From Enterococcus sp. CSURQ0835 (GTDB lineage Bacteria; Bacillota; Bacilli; Lactobacillales; Enterococcaceae): 38,439 bases of DNA. Each line of letters opens with the position of its first letter. Within the stretch, counting starts at the first letter, position 1. Below the pieces are notes generated by a model, which saw only the letters and a program-made list of their open reading frames with translations, made no database searches and was not told where the DNA came from. The stretch covers positions 1-38,439 of the forward strand of contig NZ_CACSLH010000029.1 of the NCBI RefSeq assembly GCF_902706605.1, written 5' to 3'. This document shows positions 34,950-38,439 of this stretch, piece by piece. The position numbers and the translations under genes are program-made.

Positions 34950-36288
34950 AGCCCAGATCAGTATGGTCTTGAATCTAGATAAATGCATCGGGTGTCATAC
35001 TTGTTCGGTGACGTGTAAAAATACGTGGACGAATCGCCCAGGTGCAGAATATATGTGGTTTAATAACGTTGAAACCAAACCAGGTGTCGGCTATCCTCAG
35101 CAATGGGAAGATCAAAAGCGCTACCACGGTGGCTGGACTTTGGATCATAAAAATAAGTTGACCTTGCTAGCTGGTGGAAAATGGTCCAAAATTTTGACTG
35201 GTCGGATCTTTTACAACAATGACATGCCACGTTTAGATGATTACTATGAACCTTGGACATATGATTATAAAATATTATTTGGTAAAGCTCGGAAGCATCA
35301 ACCAGTTGCTCGAGCTAAATCTCAGATCACAGGTCAAAATATGGCGTTGAAATGGGGACCAAATTGGGATGATGACTTGGCTGGCGGGGATCATTCCATC
35401 GCGCAAGATCCCAATATCAAACAAATCGAAACGGAGATCAAAGCAAATTTCGAGACAGCTTTTATGATGTATCTCCCAAGATTATGTGAGCATTGTTTAA
35501 ACCCGGCTTGTGTGGCGTCTTGTCCCAGCGGTGCGATGTATAAACGCGACGAAGATGGGATCGTGTTAGTCAACCAAACGCAATGTAAAAGCTGGCGATT
35601 TTGTATGTCGGGTTGCCCGTATAAAAAAGTTTATTTCAATTGGAAGACTCATAAAGCCGAAAAGTGTACGTTTTGTTATCCGCGAGTTGAAGAAGGTTTA
35701 CCAACGGTTTGTTCAGAAACGTGTGTGGGGCGGATTCGGTACATCGGTGTTGTCTTATACGATGCTGATCGAGTAGCTGAAGTTGCGAGTGAAACGGATG
35801 TGAAAAAATTATACGAGCGTCAGTTGGAACTTTTTTTAGATCCCCATGATCCAGCGGTGATTGAAGCGGCAAAAGCACAAGGGATCTCAACGGAAATGCT
35901 GACACACGCGCAAAATTCACCAATCTATCAAATGGCAGTCAAAGAAAAAATCGCGTTTCCGCTACATCCTGAATATCGGACATTACCGATGGTGTGGTAT
36001 GTGCCACCGCTTTCACCGATCATGAATTATTTTGAAGGTAAGGATTCATTGAATGACCCAGAACAAATTTTTCCTGGAATCGATGAGATGCGGATCCCGA
36101 TTGCGTATTTAGCAAATCTATTGACTGGCGGCGCTGAACAACCAGTCAAAGCCGCGCTTTATAAATTAGCCATGATGCGCCTTTATATGCGTGCCCAAAC
36201 AAGTCATAAACCGTTTGAGCTCACTAAATTAAGTCGGGTTGACGGAAAAGACCGCGAAGGCATTGTACCGGTTGCTAGCGATCGCTAA
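34939..36288 (+). CDS. narH: Nitrate reductase beta subunit NarH, frameshifted C-terminus
   Basis: NarH carries the iron-sulfur clusters that pass electrons from NarI to NarG. The first cluster motif CIGCHTCSVTC gives Cys16, 19, 22 and 26; CEHCLNPACVASC, CKSWRFCMSGCP (Trp replacing a Cys, the 3Fe-4S site) and CTFCYPR with later Cys residues follow. GAGGTGA precedes the ATG. The frame ends after 449 residues, whereas the family has about 510-520. Up to Gly436 it looks normal; the last 12 residues (from DREGIVPV) are foreign. The expected C-terminus continues in the next frame (36248-36496), so an extra A in the run at 36246-36249 has shifted it. Without it the protein would have 518 residues. 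Confidence 0.93.
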   Translation: MKIKAQISMVLNLDKCIGCHTCSVTCKNTWTNRPGAEYMWFNNVETKPGVGYPQQWEDQKRYHGGWTLDHKNKLTLLAGGKWSKILTGRIFYNNDMPRLDDYYEPWTYDYKILFGKARKHQPVARAKSQITGQNMALKWGPNWDDDLAGGDHSIAQDPNIKQIETEIKANFETAFMMYLPRLCEHCLNPACVASCPSGAMYKRDEDGIVLVNQTQCKSWRFCMSGCPYKKVYFNWKTHKAEKCTFCYPRVEEGLPTVCSETCVGRIRYIGVVLYDADRVAEVASETDVKKLYERQLELFLDPHDPAVIEAAKAQGISTEMLTHAQNSPIYQMAVKEKIAFPLHPEYRTLPMVWYVPPLSPIMNYFEGKDSLNDPEQIFPGIDEMRIPIAYLANLLTGGAEQPVKAALYKLAMMRLYMRAQTSHKPFELTKLSRVDGKDREGIVPVASDR

Positions 36289-36496
36289 ATACGATGAACG
36301 CTTCGTGATCCCAAAAGCCCAGCGAGAGCGTTACGTCGATTCAGCGAAAGCTAGTCAAGGCGGGTTAGGTTATGAGGAGTGTAGTGGCTGTTCGTTAGCT
36401 AGCTTACATGGTTCGATGTTAGAGCAAGCCGAGCAAGGCCGACCAGGAGATGAGATCTACGAAGAAAACTTTTATGGGGGGATCTGGCGTGATTGA
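36248..36496 (+). pseudogene. narH: C-terminal part of NarH in the +1 frame
   Basis: Starting from Lys437 this frame reads KTAKALYRLLAIAKYDERFV, then ECSGCSLASLHG, and ends in EIYEENFYGGIWRD, the expected NarH C-terminal region (82 residues). No ribosome site or plausible separate start supports independent translation. It is the detached end of the preceding gene, and its stop (36494-36496) overlaps the narJ start region as in an intact operon. Confidence 0.85.
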
Positions 36497-37049
36497 TACG
36501 AAACGATTAACCACACTTCGTCCGAGTTTTTTAGTTTTGTCACAGTTGCTGGATTTCCCAGAAGAGTCGACAGTCCCCCTTGCGGAATTGACCGAAATAT
36601 TGCCAGCTGGACATGAGAAAACGATGATTTTAACTTGGGCTGAAAAACTGGCACAGCAATCTTTGCAAACAAGACAAGAACAGTTCACTCATCTGTTTGA
36701 GTTGAACAAGCAGATTACATTGTACTGTACGTATTATCGGTTTAAAGATGGCAAAGAGCGCGGTGTCGTGTTAGCAAAATTAAAAATGCTTTATGAGATG
36801 TTCGGTGTGACACTAGAACAAGCCGAATTGACGGATTATCTACCGGTCATGCTGGAATTTTTAGCAGTCGGGCAGTGGCAAGCGGATCCGCGAATTGCGG
36901 ATTTACAATTTTTATTTTCGGTGTTAGAAGATGGGACTTATGAACTTTTGCAACATGCTAAAGAATACGCAACGGAACCTTACATCCAATTAATCCGCGA
37001 AGTACGTAATCTTTTGAAGTCCTGTGTGAAAGAGAAGGTGAGAATATGA
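36489..37049 (+). CDS. narJ: Nitrate reductase assembly chaperone NarJ
   Basis: The 186-residue NarJ is a TorD/NarJ family cytoplasmic chaperone that binds apo-NarG and assists cofactor insertion and assembly with NarI. The segment TLYCTYYRFKDGKERG, followed by VVLAKLKMLYEMFGV, is typical of NarJ. GTG at 36489 is preferred: it follows a GGGGGG site at normal distance and overlaps the natural narH stop. ATG at 36474 is an alternative five codons upstream. The narH frameshift moves termination about 200 bases upstream, which may uncouple narJ translation. narI starts inside its stop (ATGA). Confidence 0.93.
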   Translation: MIDTKRLTTLRPSFLVLSQLLDFPEESTVPLAELTEILPAGHEKTMILTWAEKLAQQSLQTRQEQFTHLFELNKQITLYCTYYRFKDGKERGVVLAKLKMLYEMFGVTLEQAELTDYLPVMLEFLAVGQWQADPRIADLQFLFSVLEDGTYELLQHAKEYATEPYIQLIREVRNLLKSCVKEKVRI

Positions 37050-37741
37050 ACGGCCTGAATATTTTCTGTTGGGTGATCTTTCCTTACTTGATGTTAGGTT
37101 CTTTTATCTTTGGAACGATCCTCCGTTTTACTAAGTTCAAAGGTAGTGTGACAGCTAAGTCCAGTGAACTGTTAGAAAAACGTCAATTGATCATCGGAAG
37201 TCTTTTGTTTCATGTGGGAATCATTTTTGTTTTTGCCGGCCATGTGATGGGGGTGTTAGTGCCTAAAGCTGTCACGGATTTTTTCGGGATCAGTGATGAA
37301 CTGTATCACGGATTTGCCTTATTGATGGGAGGAATCTTTGGGATCATGGCGTTTGCTGGGATCTTGATCTTAACTTATCGGCGCTTTTCTAGTTTAAAAG
37401 TCTTCGTCACAAGTTCTTGGAGTGATTTGATCGTGGATGTCGCCTTGTTAATCACGATCATTTTAGGGTTATCAGCGTCTTTTATCGCAGGACCGAATGC
37501 GCCTGATTTTAACTATCGCGAGACACTAGCTGTTTGGGCTCGACAATTGTTTTATTTTGCGCCTAACTATCACTTGATGGCACAAGTCCCCTTATTGTTT
37601 AAGATCCATGTATTATGCGGGTTGACGATTTTTGGGATTTTCCCCTACACGCGACTCGTTCATGCCTTGACGGTACCGTTGCAGTATACGTTCCGCCGGC
37701 TGATCATCTACCGAGCAAACAACAAAAAAAGTGCCTGGTAA
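37046..37741 (+). CDS. narI: Nitrate reductase gamma subunit NarI
   Basis: The 231-residue NarI is the membrane cytochrome b that oxidises menaquinol and feeds NarH. Five membrane helices are expected. The four haem-ligand histidines are visible: His56 and His66 (LFHVGIIFVFAGHVMG) and His188 and His206 (KIHVLCGLTIFGIFPYTRLVH region), in the positions known for NarI. ATGA overlap couples it to narJ. Such hosts often do not make haem themselves; no haem genes are in this window. The stop lies inside a hairpin that ends the convergent mobA transcript. Confidence 0.96.
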   Translation: MNGLNIFCWVIFPYLMLGSFIFGTILRFTKFKGSVTAKSSELLEKRQLIIGSLLFHVGIIFVFAGHVMGVLVPKAVTDFFGISDELYHGFALLMGGIFGIMAFAGILILTYRRFSSLKVFVTSSWSDLIVDVALLITIILGLSASFIAGPNAPDFNYRETLAVWARQLFYFAPNYHLMAQVPLLFKIHVLCGLTIFGIFPYTRLVHALTVPLQYTFRRLIIYRANNKKSAW

Positions 37742-37754
37742 GTAGGGGCACTTT
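37728..37754 (-). terminator. Terminator of mobA, overlapping the narI end
   Basis: AAAGTGCC (37728-37735) pairs with GGCACTTT (37747-37754). On the minus strand a run of seven T's follows, so it mainly serves mobA. The narI stop lies in the loop. Confidence 0.75.
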
Positions 37755-38289
37755 AACGGTAGTTATGATTTTTTAATTGATCAGCTGGAAGTGTGAGCGT
37801 CTGTAATCCTAACTGCTGATAAAAAAATTTTAAGCGTCGATTACCTGTTGCTAGGTAATCGGCTAATTTTTGAGCTTCAAAGTTCAAATGGGCAATCGTA
37901 AAATGCGGATTGTTTTCAGCATCGACGGCGTAGCAATCTGGAGTTGATAGCAGCTTTTGCAAACTTTCAGAAGTAAGTTCAGGATAGTCCACAGCTAAAA
38001 CTAAAAAATCAGTCGCTTCTACTTGTTGTGCGACAGTCAATAAGCCGCCTAATGGACCAACTGAAGGGAGCGTATCAATAGCTAAGTGAACTGACTGATC
38101 AATCAAAAGCTTGTGGATCGCTTCAGCATTCGTCTTATTGACGGATATGAAAAGTTCAGTTGTGAATGGGCGCAGTTTTTCTGTCGCTAATTCAACCCAA
38201 GTTTTATGAAACTGTGGATCAAAGAAAAGTGCTTTATCTTGTTTGAAGCGACGTGATTTTCCGCCAGCTAAAATAATCCCAATCGTCAT
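37753..38289 (-). CDS. mobA: Molybdenum cofactor guanylyltransferase MobA
   Basis: MobA attaches GMP from GTP to molybdopterin to form the guanine dinucleotide cofactor used by NarG. The 178-residue protein has the nucleotide motif LAGGKSRRFKQDKAL, DTLPSVGPLGGLL and a VDYPEL segment in place of the usual acidic metal motif. The ATG at 38289 (MTIGIILAGG) follows AGGTGG; a longer frame to 38328 adds residues not seen in the family. It is convergent to narGHJI, and its function fits that operon. Other cofactor genes (moa, moe) are not in the window. Confidence 0.93.
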   Translation of the reverse strand: MTIGIILAGGKSRRFKQDKALFFDPQFHKTWVELATEKLRPFTTELFISVNKTNAEAIHKLLIDQSVHLAIDTLPSVGPLGGLLTVAQQVEATDFLVLAVDYPELTSESLQKLLSTPDCYAVDAENNPHFTIAHLNFEAQKLADYLATGNRRLKFFYQQLGLQTLTLPADQLKNHNYR

Positions 38290-38439
38290 TTTTCCACCTA
38301 CTTGTCCAACCTCACTAGTGTTGCACAAATAATTTCAGAAAAATCTGAAAACTATATTTCATTCAAAATTGCCCAAAAATCAAATGCTTACGCAGCGGAT
38401 GACTTTTATTCCAGAAATTGTACGTTTTATTAAACTGAA
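38290..38439 (-). other. Upstream region of mobA
   Basis: About 150 AT-rich bases. They contain a TTTCAG/CTGAAA inverted repeat (38332-38337 with 38344-38349) and a TATAGT on the minus strand just upstream that could be the mobA -10. No gene is supported. Confidence 0.4.

Noticed and set aside
36239-36496. Separate small gene starting at TTG 36239
   Set aside because: Its sequence is the NarH C-terminus in the next frame and no ribosome site precedes the TTG; treated as the detached end of narH.
1-38439. Prophage, plasmid or genomic-island signatures
   Set aside because: No integrase, transposase, replication or phage structural gene, no tRNA with an attachment site, and no clear shift in base composition was seen.

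Overview
The window looks like chromosomal DNA of a low-to-moderate-GC Gram-positive bacterium of the order Lactobacillales, most likely Lactobacillaceae. Points in favour are a PepX-type X-prolyl dipeptidyl aminopeptidase, strong AGGAGG-type ribosome sites, TGN-extended -10 promoters, frequent TTG/GTG starts, many compact hairpin terminators, and a narGHJI operon with mobA as known from Lactiplantibacillus-like species. The species is not determined. No rRNA, tRNA, CRISPR array, transposase, integrase or phage gene was seen, and base composition and codon choice look even throughout.

Layout. 1-165: the first codons of a minus-strand gene and a terminator. 166-5061: orphan GlcD-type FAD oxidoreductase (-), pepX (+), proC (-). 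5085-6298: DUF1634 protein and a TauE/SafE (TSUP) permease (-), probably one operon with proC, preceded by a leader with interlocked inverted repeats. 6478-8487: TMEM175-like channel (+), HTH protein (+), small acidic protein (-). 8657-12277: four-gene YknWXYZ/MacAB-like efflux operon (+). 12486-14143: Lrp/AsnC regulator plus class I aminotransferase (+). 14478-15830: CycA-like amino-acid permease (-). 16052-17131: membrane-anchored Ser-rich protein (+). 17390-19950: TetR regulator (-) divergent from an ABC exporter (+) with matching repeats in between. 20017-24309: DUF2798 protein (-), class A penicillin-binding protein (-), anchored unknown protein (+). 24379-26351: ProX-type tRNA deacylase (-), 56-residue membrane peptide (+), YccF (-), pentapeptide-repeat protein (-). 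26353-28355: LysR regulator (-) divergent from a YeiH-family permease (+). 28429-31116: PocR/AraC regulator (-), three-repeat lipoprotein (+), small coiled-coil protein (-). 31281-38289: narGHJI (+) and mobA (-).

How it fits together. The right end is a respiratory nitrate reductase module: NarG (molybdenum subunit), NarH (iron-sulfur subunit), NarJ (chaperone), NarI (haem b quinol oxidase), and MobA, which makes the guanylated molybdopterin that NarG needs. Its promoter carries an inverted repeat over the -10. The main anomaly is a frameshift in narH: one extra A in the A-run at 36246-36249 leaves a 449-residue product and puts the normal C-terminus (36248-36496) in the next frame. Full length would be 518 residues. 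Two unrelated predicted sulfur-oxyanion or organosulfonate permeases (TSUP and YeiH) lie about 20 kb apart. The rest is peptide and amino-acid use, envelope synthesis and efflux.

Nothing here is clearly a new multi-gene system. The points most worth checking are the narH frameshift, the interlocked repeats in the TSUP leader, the lipoprotein with three exact-period 78-residue repeats, and the repeat pairs at the nar, TetR/ABC and LysR/YeiH promoters.
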